A stretch of 64,000 nucleotides of DNA from CAZIAK01 sp964537035 (GTDB lineage: Bacteria; Planctomycetota; B15-G4), in the NCBI GenBank assembly GCA_964537035.1, contig CAZIAK010000015.1:1-64000 (forward strand), in the 5' to 3' direction. Each line of letters starts with the position of its first letter. Position 1 is the first letter of the stretch. Shown here piece after piece: positions 1 through 7,343 of the stretch. Position numbers and translations under genes: made by a program. The notes under the pieces are model-generated. The model did not search any database and had not been told where the DNA came from. It saw nothing but the letters and a program-made list of their open reading frames with translations.

Positions 1-75
1 GCAGCCTACGCCGATCCGGGAGGGCCAAGCGGCAAGGCTCTCACCAAGGGACTCCAGATGGTCATTGGTGATTGA
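1..75 (+). CDS. 3' end of a gene truncated by the window edge; probable tail of a PFKGG-domain secreted protein
   Basis: Frame 1 is open from base 1 to a TGA at 73-75 and gives 24 residues ending in GKALTKGLQMVIGD. The pattern of D-P-G-G-P-S-G followed by A-L-(T/S)-x-G-L resembles the last residues of the C-terminal PFKGG domain found on five other proteins here (for example ALSNGLQ and ASNGL just before their stops). It is therefore probably the tail of another member of that secreted family. The fragment is very short, so the assignment rests on this weak similarity and on the stop being followed by a normal-looking 240-base upstream region of the next gene. Bases 76-316 show no other gene. 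Confidence 0.45.
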   Translation, partial: AAYADPGGPSGKALTKGLQMVIGD

Positions 76-316
76 ATGAAGGCCGTTCGCAGAGGGTGCG
101 CGCGGCCCTCTGCGTACCTGATTCGAGCGGCGGGCTGTAGCGAAGGCGTATGAACCCTAAGGCCTCTGCCATGTCCGGGTTGCAGTGCAAGGTGCTTCCG
201 CGATGGCATCCCATTCAACGACCGTTTTCCTGGTTTGGTTGACCGCTGAGTGACGGAACCGTCATCGTCGCTCTCCGTTGGCGGCGCTAGGCTGAGCGCA
301 CCCTCTGGAGGCACTC

Positions 317-1171
317 ATGCTCGACCGCAGCCCTGCTGACAAGGCTCTCTTGTTGACCGTCGTTGCGCTGGGCAGTGTTCTCTGCGCAGCGTCGTCTACG
401 GCAGCGCAAGTCGTCACCGAGAGCTACCAGCTCGAGAACGTCTGGTTGCTCCCTGACGTGAGCCACCCGTCCTCGCCGCCCCAGCAGATGTTCGGTGCCT
501 TCGACTGGACCTACACCGTGGGTGACTTCGAGAACGGTGATGGCCAGTTCACCAGCCTGAGCCTGCCCTGGACGTCGGCTACCATCGCCAGTCTCGAGTT
601 CACCTTCGATCTCAAGTCCATCGAGATCGTCATGCCGGGCGACATCCACGGCAACGGGCTCGACCTGACCCTGGTGCTCTCCCCCCAACTCACGTCCGGG
701 CAGGTCTCCCCGATCGATCCCTCCAGCACCTTCGACATCGAAGTGGGCATCAGTCACAAGGGACACATCATCAGCGGCAACGTGGTGCCCGACCCCACGA
801 CGGTTTGGCTCGATCTGGGCAACGCTCTCGCTGGCGGCAACGGGTTGCCGATCCTGACCGGCAGTGGCGAGATGACCGCGATGGGCACAGTGACCCTCGA
901 CCTGACCAGCGCCCTCGAAGACTCAACCGCTGCGTTGGTCATGGGACTCGCCGAACTCAACACTCCGTTCAAGGGCGGCGTGCTCGTGCCTGCGCCGTTG
1001 TTGATCCTGGCGGGGCTGCCTACAGACCCGGCGGGGGCGTACAACCTGCAAGCGACCTGGCCTGCCGGCGTGCCCTCTGGCGTCACCAGCTACTTTCAGT
1101 TCTGGGTCACAGACGCCGGCGCACCTGCGGGCTTCTCCGCCAGCAACGGGCTCTCTGGGACAACCCCCTGA
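317..1171 (+). CDS. Secreted protein with C-terminal PFKGG domain
   Basis: A 284-residue protein of unknown function. The start is supported by GGAGG five bases upstream of the ATG. Residues 8-30 form a signal peptide (LLLTVVALGSVLCAASSTAAQ) with an Ala-x-Ala-type cleavage site, so the product is exported. The middle part is beta-rich and not recognised. From about residue 164 to the end lies a domain starting W-x-D-L-G-N-A-L-A-G, with a central PFKGG-VLVP segment near residue 217 and ending ASNGLSGTTP. The same domain ends the proteins at 4191-5228, 31317-33558, 38891-41059 and 49238-51772. Being always C-terminal on exported proteins, it is likely a sorting or surface-attachment module; that role is inference. 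The gene stands alone. Confidence 0.8.
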   Translation: MLDRSPADKALLLTVVALGSVLCAASSTAAQVVTESYQLENVWLLPDVSHPSSPPQQMFGAFDWTYTVGDFENGDGQFTSLSLPWTSATIASLEFTFDLKSIEIVMPGDIHGNGLDLTLVLSPQLTSGQVSPIDPSSTFDIEVGISHKGHIISGNVVPDPTTVWLDLGNALAGGNGLPILTGSGEMTAMGTVTLDLTSALEDSTAALVMGLAELNTPFKGGVLVPAPLLILAGLPTDPAGAYNLQATWPAGVPSGVTSYFQFWVTDAGAPAGFSASNGLSGTTP

Positions 1172-1244
1172 ACACGACCTGAGAGGGGGTCATCGATCTG
1201 GCTGCAGCTCCCCGCTCAGCGCATCATGCGCGCGCAGTGCGGGC

Positions 1245-2528
1245 TCACCACGTCTGATTCTGCGACGCCCGCGCATCGCGCAGCACCTGCGCGCGCCGGG
1301 ACCAGAAGCCCAGCAAGCCGCGGGTCAGCGGGTCGACGAGGCGACGATTGAGGAACACCGTGGGCGTTCCGTCCACGCCGAGGTTCTGGCCGTCTCGTAC
1401 GTCTTCGGCGACGCGCAGCGCGGCGGCGGGGGACGTCCAGTCGGCGGTGAAGCGTTCGACGTCGAGGCCGAGCGTTGCGGCAAGGGCCCCGTGGTCGACA
1501 TCGTCGAGCTGTCCTCGCTGCTCGTCGAGCAGGGCCTTGTACTCCCAGAAGGACTCCTGCAGCCGGGCGGCCTCGAGCGCGCGGGCAGCGGGCTCGGCGG
1601 CCAGGTGAATGGTCAGGGGGAAGTGCTTGTAGACCACGCGCAGGTGCCCGCCGAAGAGAGGCAGGATCTCGTCCGTGAGCATGGTCTCGAAGCGGCCACA
1701 GCTCGGACACTCGGCGTCGCTGTACACCACCAGGGTCATGGACGCCCCGTCGGTCGCGGCGATCTCAGGGTTCTCGGGACGCAAGCTGGCGTCGAACCGC
1801 TGCTGACCGGATTCGCTACCAGAGAAGCGTGTGTCGCTGAAGTAGGCCAGCTCGACCAGCTCAGCCTTGGCATCGAGGTTGGCCAGCAGCGCTCCCTGGG
1901 ATTGCAGGGCGGCCTCGCTGGCCTGGGCGTCGAGGGCGACCCAGAGCAAGGCCCCCAGGCAGGGGCCGAGGGTCAGGACGGCCAGGGCCAGGCGCGGGGC
2001 GGGGTGGTTGGCCGGCTCGGTGGTCGCCCCATGTTCCCCCGTCTTGAGGCTGCGCACGGCGACGAAGAAGCAGCCGAACATCGCGAGGTTCGCCAAGTGC
2101 GACCCGAGGCAGAGGGGGCACAGGGCGTCGAGCTGGGTGAGCATGAGCACCGCGTAGAGCACGGAGACCACGCAGCCCACGCCCAGGCACTGCAGCACCA
2201 CGCCGTTCCAGGCCGCGCGCGCGCCGCGGCACACGCCCACGAAGCCGAGCCACACCGCCAGGGCCGCGAAGTAGAGCAGCCCCAAGGCGGCGACGGGCAC
2301 GCCGGTCTGCGCGGGTCCGTCGACCACGTCTGCCGGGTCGGCGGGAGGGAACACGGCCCAGCGGCTGGCCATGACCTGCCCGCAACCGCTCTCTGCGTTG
2401 CTGCAGTCGAGGGCCAGCAGTCCGCCGCCGCCAGAGAGGTGGGCGGATGTGAGCGACGCGGAGAGCGCCGCACCCGCCAGGGCCAGGATGACGGAGAGCA
2501 GCAGTGCCAGGCGGCCAGAGGCGCTCAC
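1245..2528 (-). CDS. VKOR - DsbA-like thioredoxin fusion, membrane disulfide-bond enzyme
   Basis: A 427-residue fusion of a vitamin K epoxide reductase (VKOR) membrane domain and a periplasmic DsbA-type thioredoxin domain. The VKOR part (about 1-160) has several hydrophobic segments, the loop cysteines C42 and C49 and the redox motif CPLC at 137-140. Another hydrophobic segment near 180-200 leads to the thioredoxin fold with CPSC at 274-277 and the cis-proline motif GTPT around 387-390. Such fusions oxidise substrate thiols in the cell envelope and pass electrons to quinone, replacing DsbA plus DsbB. The start is GTG, and GTGA overlaps the stop of the upstream sulfatase-fold gene, so the two are co-transcribed and translationally coupled. 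All expected cysteines are present. Confidence 0.9.
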   Translation of the reverse strand: MSASGRLALLLSVILALAGAALSASLTSAHLSGGGGLLALDCSNAESGCGQVMASRWAVFPPADPADVVDGPAQTGVPVAALGLLYFAALAVWLGFVGVCRGARAAWNGVVLQCLGVGCVVSVLYAVLMLTQLDALCPLCLGSHLANLAMFGCFFVAVRSLKTGEHGATTEPANHPAPRLALAVLTLGPCLGALLWVALDAQASEAALQSQGALLANLDAKAELVELAYFSDTRFSGSESGQQRFDASLRPENPEIAATDGASMTLVVYSDAECPSCGRFETMLTDEILPLFGGHLRVVYKHFPLTIHLAAEPAARALEAARLQESFWEYKALLDEQRGQLDDVDHGALAATLGLDVERFTADWTSPAAALRVAEDVRDGQNLGVDGTPTVFLNRRLVDPLTRGLLGFWSRRAQVLRDARASQNQTW

Positions 2529-3925
2529 TTCAGGTACCCCAGCTGACGCATGCGCTCGGCGACGGTGTCGTCCAGCAGGTCTTCGCCCGCAGTGGGCATG
2601 AGCGCGGTCTGGCGGTATTCATCGATGGCGTCGTGCAGCTCTCGCCAACGCTGGCCCTGCAACGGCAGGGGATTCTGTTCGCCCGGGTCGGCGGTGAGAT
2701 CGAAGAGCTGTGGCGGATCGGCACCGGCGGGATCCCAGGGGCGGATCAGCTTGAGGCCCTCGGCCGACGTCACCGCAGTGAACAGGCTGGTGTTCGACCA
2801 GCTGCGCCGGTTCGAGGTCAGCGGTTCTCCCAGGGACGCCGCTCCCATGGTGGCCACCAGGCTGCGGCCGTCGCAGTCCTCGCCGCCGACCAGGCCGAGC
2901 AGCTCGAGCACGGTGGGCACGATGTCCACGTTCTCGACGGGCCCGTCGACCACCGTGGCTTGCGGGATGTCCGGCCCGGAGATGAGCAGGGGTGTGCGCG
3001 TGAGCGTGTCGTAGAGCACGGTGTTGTGGCTCATCTTGAACAGGCGCAGCAGGTTGGAGCGTGAGTCGTGGTCGAGTCGCGACGGCGCTTCGGGTTGGTC
3101 CCAAAGGCACTCGCCGTGGTCAGCGGCCAGAATGATGTAGGCGTCGTCGAGGCGCCCGGTGCGCTCCAGCGTCGAGAGGATGAACTCGACCCGGGCGTCG
3201 GTCTGGCGCACGTCCCCATCGTAGAGCGCGCGCTTCTCCGCCATGTGCTGGGCGGCTGCCTCGACGCGCCGATCGATCTCGTCTTTCGGAAGCGGCAGCT
3301 CCTGTTCTTGCAGTGCTGCGGTCAGGAGCTGCTGTCGCTCCGGAGAGACGGGGCGCGGCTCGAAGACGTCGAACTGCGGCAAGGGCTCGTAGGGGTCGTG
3401 GGGGTCGACGAAATGAAAGTACGCGAACAACGGGCGCGGGTCGTCGCGCTTGAGGGCAGGGATGATCTTGGCCGGCCCTGCCTCGACCTCGTACAGCTCG
3501 AAGCCCCGGTCGAAGCCCGTCCCCGGCGCCAGCAGGATGTTGTCCTGAAAGCCCACGCAGCGGTAGCCCGCCTCGGCGAGGCGCTCGGCCAGGGTCGGCC
3601 CGGCGGGCATGCGCACGAAGTCGGCGGCCAGGTGCCTCGATTGCAACAACGAGACCATGGACGGGGCCGTCCACGAAGACTGGGCCACGGCGTTCTCGAA
3701 GCGCACGCCTCGGGCCGCCAGCCCGTCGATGTTTGGCGAGGTCTCCCGGTCGTAGCCATAGCAGCCCAGATGGTCCGCGCGCAGGGTGTCGATGACGATC
3801 AAGATCACGTCTCGGGCGGGGCGGGGTTCGGCGGGTGTGGGGGGCTCTGAGCAGCCCCACGTCAGGAGCAGCGCGACAGTGGACAGGGCGCAGGTTGCGG
3901 TCTGCCAGGCGTGGGTGACGTTCAC
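2525..3925 (-). CDS. Sulfatase-family (alkaline phosphatase superfamily) lipoprotein
   Basis: The longest reading frame runs back to 4450, but the real start is almost certainly the GTG at 3925-3923: GGAG lies five bases upstream, and the protein then begins with a signal ending in the lipobox LTWGC (C25). The 466-residue product has the sulfatase metal-binding opening DVILIVIDTLRADHLGCYGY (residues 39-58) and the later ADHGE motif. At the catalytic position, classical sulfatases have C/S-x-P-S-R; here it is T86-A-P-S-M with no cysteine or serine for formylglycine conversion. Some related family members carry Thr there and may act as phosphodiesterases or transferases instead. The substrate cannot be told. 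It is coupled to the downstream VKOR-DsbA gene by a four-base overlap, suggesting a shared envelope role. Confidence 0.85.
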   Translation of the reverse strand: MNVTHAWQTATCALSTVALLLTWGCSEPPTPAEPRPARDVILIVIDTLRADHLGCYGYDRETSPNIDGLAARGVRFENAVAQSSWTAPSMVSLLQSRHLAADFVRMPAGPTLAERLAEAGYRCVGFQDNILLAPGTGFDRGFELYEVEAGPAKIIPALKRDDPRPLFAYFHFVDPHDPYEPLPQFDVFEPRPVSPERQQLLTAALQEQELPLPKDEIDRRVEAAAQHMAEKRALYDGDVRQTDARVEFILSTLERTGRLDDAYIILAADHGECLWDQPEAPSRLDHDSRSNLLRLFKMSHNTVLYDTLTRTPLLISGPDIPQATVVDGPVENVDIVPTVLELLGLVGGEDCDGRSLVATMGAASLGEPLTSNRRSWSNTSLFTAVTSAEGLKLIRPWDPAGADPPQLFDLTADPGEQNPLPLQGQRWRELHDAIDEYRQTALMPTAGEDLLDDTVAERMRQLGYLK

Positions 3926-4190
3926 TGGGTCTCCGATCGAACGCTCTCTCTTGTAGCGTCTCTGGGCGCGGGCCTGAGCTGCGCTGGGGGTGCACGGTAC
4001 CCATGCCTGCCACCAAGCTCCACTCGGCGTGGGCACGGCGTCCTTGCTCGCGCCACAGTCCTGAAACTGGACACCTTGCAGATCCTGCGGAATATTGGAT
4101 CTGGTTGATGTCATTGTCTGCCGTCGCAAGCGTTGGCACCTCTCGGCGCTCCGCTCCCTTTCCCCACGATCGTCCTCAGGATTGCTCGTC

Positions 4191-5228
4191 ATGTCAGGCT
4201 TCATCAAGACCGTCGTTCGCGTTGCCATGACTGCAGCTGTTCTGGGCTTCCTGACCCCTCTCGCCAGCTCGCAGGACACCTTCGTCGAGGGTTTCGGTGG
4301 GGGATCCAACCAAGGAGGTTGGCGCTGGGGCACGGGCAACGAGTCGATCGTTCCGCTCAACGGCAACCCGGGCGCGTACCTCCAGGACAACACCCTGGTG
4401 AGCTTTCGGCCGACCTTGAGCAGCCAGCCCGAGCCCGGGTCGGTCTTCACCGGCGACTACCGCACGCGCAAGGTCACGGCCCTGGGAGTCGACCTGATCA
4501 CGCTCGACAAGGGCTTCGCCGTCGAATCGAACCGCTTCGTGACCCTGGCGCTGATGAACGACAACGGCACGCCACTGAATCAGAATGACGACCGGGGAGC
4601 CTACTTCGTGAGCGACCAGCTCATGCCCGACGCGGGCGTGCCCATCGACGCTCCCGCAGGTTGGACCGCTTTCGATTTCCAGGTCGACTCACAGTCGAGC
4701 GCCTTGCCGGCCGGGTGGCAGCTGCTCACCTTTGGCGCTCCCACCCTGGCCTGGCCAGAGCTCATGGCGAACGTGGACTACGTGCAGTTCTCTGCAGGCG
4801 TTCCGGGCACCATCTTCTTGATCGATTCGTGGAAGGTGGGCGCGGACAACGCCCGCATCTCCACCGCCACGTGCCAGCCTGATCTGGGCTTCAGCGGTCC
4901 CGGCACCATGGCCATCGAGGCCTGCGGTGATGTGCTGGCCACGGGCGGTACGTCGCTGCTGAGCCTGACGGGCGCGCCCGTCTCGTCGCCGGTCTTCTTC
5001 CCCATGGGCACGAGCAACCTGCCCACACCGTTCAAGGGAGGCACGTTGGTGCCCGTACCCTTCCTGCTCATCGTGCAGGTGGCGTCCGATGCTGACGGGG
5101 CCTTCTCGATCCCCCTGGCTGGCGGCCAAGGCCCGCTCAGTCTCGTGCTCCAGGCGGTCGCTCCCGACGGGTCGTTGCCCGGCGGTCTCGCCCTCTCGAA
5201 CGCGCTGCAGCTCGACTTCCTGCCCTGA
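4191..5228 (+). CDS. Secreted protein with N-terminal beta-sandwich and C-terminal PFKGG domain
   Basis: I take the ATG at 4191, which begins MSGFIKTVVRVAMTAAVLGF and gives a signal peptide ending near ASSQD; upstream in-frame codons look non-coding. The 345-residue product has an N-terminal region (residues 30-220) with FTGDYR, a pattern I associate with laminin-B-like or DUF-type beta-sandwich repeats in planctomycete exported proteins; its function is unknown. From about residue 228 the PFKGG domain follows (PFKGGTLVPVPF near residue 280, ending LSNALQLDFLP). Only two cysteines, in the second half, are seen. It stands alone, with a hairpin just after the stop. Confidence is high that it is a real exported protein, low on any function. 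Confidence 0.8.
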   Translation: MSGFIKTVVRVAMTAAVLGFLTPLASSQDTFVEGFGGGSNQGGWRWGTGNESIVPLNGNPGAYLQDNTLVSFRPTLSSQPEPGSVFTGDYRTRKVTALGVDLITLDKGFAVESNRFVTLALMNDNGTPLNQNDDRGAYFVSDQLMPDAGVPIDAPAGWTAFDFQVDSQSSALPAGWQLLTFGAPTLAWPELMANVDYVQFSAGVPGTIFLIDSWKVGADNARISTATCQPDLGFSGPGTMAIEACGDVLATGGTSLLSLTGAPVSSPVFFPMGTSNLPTPFKGGTLVPVPFLLIVQVASDADGAFSIPLAGGQGPLSLVLQAVAPDGSLPGGLALSNALQLDFLP

Positions 5229-5229
5229 C

Positions 5230-5278
5230 CAGGAGTTCTGCGGGAAGGCACAAGGCCGGTGTCCTGGCCTTGCTCCTG
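5230..5278 (+). terminator. Candidate terminator hairpin after the 4191-5228 gene
   Basis: CAAGGCC at 5251-5257 pairs perfectly with GGCCTTG at 5266-5272 around an eight-base loop. An outer pair, CAGGAG (5230-5235) with CTCCTG (5273-5278), could extend it. It starts one base after the stop codon region. There is no T-run, so it is only terminator-like. Confidence 0.4.
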
Positions 5279-5319
5279 TCCAGCCCAAACCCATCAACCG
5301 TGAGCGAGGAACGGACGAC

Positions 5320-5883
5320 ATGCTGCCCTCCACCGTGCAGGAGTTTCGGCGCTACAAGGCCTTGGCTGAGGGCGCGATCGCTCAGGTCGGCGATCCGGAT
5401 CTGCTGCGCGGACAGGGCGGCGCGAGCAACTCCATTGCCGTGCTCATGGCGCACCTCTCGGGCAACCTGCGCTCGCGCTTCACCGACTTTCTGACCAGCG
5501 ATGGTGAGAAGCCCTGGCGTGATCGGGACCACGAATTCGCCGCCGCCAACCCGAGCCGGGAGCAGTTGCGGGCCACGTGGGAGCAGGGTTGGGATGTCTT
5601 GTTCAGCACCTTGGAGAGCCTGTCCGAAGGCGACCTGCGGGGCTCGGTGACGATCCGCGGCGTCTCGCTCACCGTGGTGGAGGCGTTGCAGCGGTCGCTC
5701 GCTCACCTGGCCTATCACGTGGGGCAGATCGTGCTGCTGGCTCGTGGCTTCGCGGGCGAGGCTTGGACACCGCTGAGCATTCCCCCCGGGCAGTCGAACC
5801 AGTACAACGAGAGTCCCACCTTGGAGAAGGGCCCGGCGAGCCGTGGCCTCACCAACCCTTCTCGACCTGGAGCAGAGTCATGA
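5320..5883 (+). CDS. DinB family protein (DUF1572 type)
   Basis: A 187-residue DinB-like four-helix protein. The ATG at 5320 is preceded by a purine-rich stretch (GCGAGGAAC) in the right place, and the family fold begins immediately (LPSTVQEFRRYK). Histidines in MAHLSGN (near 45) and HLAYHVGQIV (near 130) are the expected metal ligands, and the ending PLSIPPGQSNQYNE is typical of DUF1572 members. DinB proteins often act as metal-dependent thiol transferases using bacillithiol or mycothiol, but this subgroup has no assigned reaction. The stop overlaps the start of the cupin gene (ATGA), so the two form an operon. A second DinB gene lies at 48059-48538. Confidence 0.85.
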   Translation: MLPSTVQEFRRYKALAEGAIAQVGDPDLLRGQGGASNSIAVLMAHLSGNLRSRFTDFLTSDGEKPWRDRDHEFAAANPSREQLRATWEQGWDVLFSTLESLSEGDLRGSVTIRGVSLTVVEALQRSLAHLAYHVGQIVLLARGFAGEAWTPLSIPPGQSNQYNESPTLEKGPASRGLTNPSRPGAES

Positions 5884-6224
5884 GGGGTCTGACTGGGGAC
5901 GACGCTGAGGCCGAGTACGACACCAACCAGCGAGAGACCCTGGCCGAGGTGCCCGGCCTGCGCGTGCGGCTGTTGGCCTTGGGCCCGGGGCAGAGTGTCC
6001 CCTGGCTTCTGCACAGCGAGATTCGTGACACGTTCTTCTGCATGGACGGGCCCATGAAGGTGGCCACTCGCGACCCCGAGGCCGTGCACACTCTGGCGCC
6101 GGGGGACATGCTGGCGGTCGACCCTGGCACGGCTCACGAGGTGACCCCGGCCACGGCGGGGGGCTCCTGTCGCTTCATGATCGTGCAAGGCGTGGGCACC
6201 TACGACTATGTGCCCTTGAGCTGA
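5880..6224 (+). CDS. Small cupin-domain protein
   Basis: A 114-residue single-domain cupin, translationally coupled to the DinB gene by a four-base ATGA overlap. The beta-barrel pattern is visible: PGQSVPWLLHSEIRDTFFCMDG (first cupin motif, with H and E-x-x-D around residues 46-50) and LAPGDMLAVDPGTAHEVTP (second motif, with the conserved His). This gives enough ligands for one metal ion. Small cupins of this kind serve as isomerases, dioxygenases or ligand-binding proteins, and the sequence does not discriminate. The pairing with a thiol-transferase-like DinB protein suggests a small-molecule detoxification role, which is only inference. Confidence 0.8.
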   Translation: MRGLTGDDAEAEYDTNQRETLAEVPGLRVRLLALGPGQSVPWLLHSEIRDTFFCMDGPMKVATRDPEAVHTLAPGDMLAVDPGTAHEVTPATAGGSCRFMIVQGVGTYDYVPLS

Positions 6225-6244
6225 AGCGCGGTCGCCGCAGAGAG

Positions 6245-6347
6245 TCTGCCGCTCAGCCCGGCGCAGTCGACCCGGCCGCGACGCGGTTCACGAAGGCTGC
6301 AGCGTGTGCGTCGCAGGAGGCCTGCCGCTCAACCCGGGGCTGTCGAC
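6245..6347. repeat. Imperfect 27-bp direct repeat copying the end of the selenoprotein gene
   Basis: Bases 6245-6271 and 6321-6347 match at 23 of 27 positions. The second copy is the 3' end of the selenoprotein gene (minus-strand STAPG-stop); the first, 76 bases downstream of it, also reads STAPG-stop. This looks like a small tandem duplication of the gene end. Confidence 0.6.
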
Positions 6348-7084
6348 GGGGCGAAGTCCCTGAGCACAGGCGCCGTCACGCCCTGCAGCTCCAGCAGACC
6401 CAAGGCGGCTTCGATCACTGCTCGTTGGCGCGGAGGTTCACCGGGGGTGTCGAGAGGATAGCCGTGGGGGAAGGGCACGAACAACGCCCGTGGAGGGCGC
6501 ACCTTCTCGGCCACATTGCGCAGCAGCGAGAGGCACACGGTGGAGAGGCCTTGCTTCTCCAGCTCAGCGGCGACCAGACCCACGGTCTGGTTGCACATGG
6601 GTCATACGGGGACCAGCAGGGCGATGTCCACCGCGTCGGCCACCAGGGTCGCTGCCATGGCGGGCGCGGTGTGAGCGATCAGCCGCCCGGGCGCGGTGAT
6701 CGAGCCCATGAGCGACAGGTGCATGGTGGCGAGCGAGCCGATCCGTCCGTCAGCCACCAGGGCCCGAGCGCCGTCGAGCGGCAACGCCAGATTGGGATCT
6801 CGATCCAACCCGCTGTGGTCAAAGCTCTCGCTGCGATGGCTCTCCACGAGATCGCCCACAGCAGCCGCGCTGGAGATCTGGCGAAAGCTCACATCGCCAC
6901 CCTTCGCCGACTTGTCGAAGGGCTCCTGATCGCGGAGCGTGAGCCCGGCGCTGGAGATCAGCGCCAGCCGACAATCGCTCAACGGCTTGGGCAACGGAGT
7001 GAGCGGGACAGGATCGATCCGTCGCCAACGATAGGCCTTCAGAAACGCGCGAACGGCAAAGGAGAACTCGCTGGGATCACCCAC
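6329..7084 (-). CDS. GrdB-family (glycine/sarcosine/betaine reductase selenoprotein B-like) selenoprotein, in-frame UGA = selenocysteine
   Basis: Two abutting minus-strand frames (7084-6605 and 6601-6329) are joined by one TGA at 6604-6602 and read as a single 251-residue protein if it encodes selenocysteine. The join falls at VPV-U-P-M-C, U161 to C164, a UxxC redox motif at the exact place where short GrdB-like proteins carry Sec or Cys (LLVPVUP-x-C). Both halves are family-like: LISSAGLTLRDQ, SHRSESFD, NLALPLDGAR and SLMGSITAPGR before it; QTVGLVAAELEKQGL and VRPPRALFVPFPHGYPLDTPG after it. A strong hairpin follows the UGA. The start is GTG with an in-frame TAG 15 bases upstream (seen in the copy across the gap, start at 7239). 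Short GrdB-like proteins lack the partner subunits of true glycine reductase; the role here is unknown, presumably a selenol redox reaction. Confidence 0.88.
6573..6604 (-). promoter_or_regulatory. Putative bacterial SECIS hairpin downstream of the UGA codon
   Basis: On the minus strand, ten bases after the UGA (6604-6602), ACCAGACC (6591-6584) pairs perfectly with GGTCTGGT (6580-6573) around a three-base GUG loop (6583-6581). The loop begins 18 bases after the UGA and with a G. This fits the known bacterial SECIS rules: stem-loop inside the coding region just after the UGA, a G in the first two loop positions, and a UGA-to-loop distance of about 16-37 bases. Binding by SelB is inferred. Confidence 0.75.
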
Positions 7085-7242
7085 GGGNNNNNNNNNNNNN
7101 NNNNNNNNNNNNNNNNNNNNNNNNNNNNNNNNNNNNNNNNNNNNNNNNNNNNNNNNNNNNNNNNNNNNNNNNNNNNNNNNNNNNNNNAGGCCTTCAGAAA
7201 CGCGCGAACGGCAAAGGAGAACTCGCTGGGATCACCCACGGG
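7033..7242. other. Scaffold gap of 100 N flanked by identical 55-bp ends (assembly artefact)
   Basis: Bases 7033-7087 and 7188-7242 are identical over 55 bases, with exactly 100 N between them (7088-7187). Two contig ends overlapping by 55 bases were joined with a default spacer instead of being merged. Removing one copy and the N run gives a continuous selenoprotein gene 5' end. Confidence 0.9.
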
Positions 7243-7343
7243 CTGACTCTGCTAGACGGAGGGTGTGGTGCGCCGGGGGGGCCGGCACACGGACTGGGAT
7301 CGCCGGGTGCTCTGGGTCAGGTCCAGAGGCTGGCTGCTCCTCT

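Noticed and set aside
6602..6604. TGA between the two halves of the GrdB-like gene as a pseudogene stop
   Set aside because: The stop lies exactly at the family's Sec/Cys position in a UxxC motif and is followed by a SECIS-like hairpin; the two halves are in the same frame, so no frameshift is needed.
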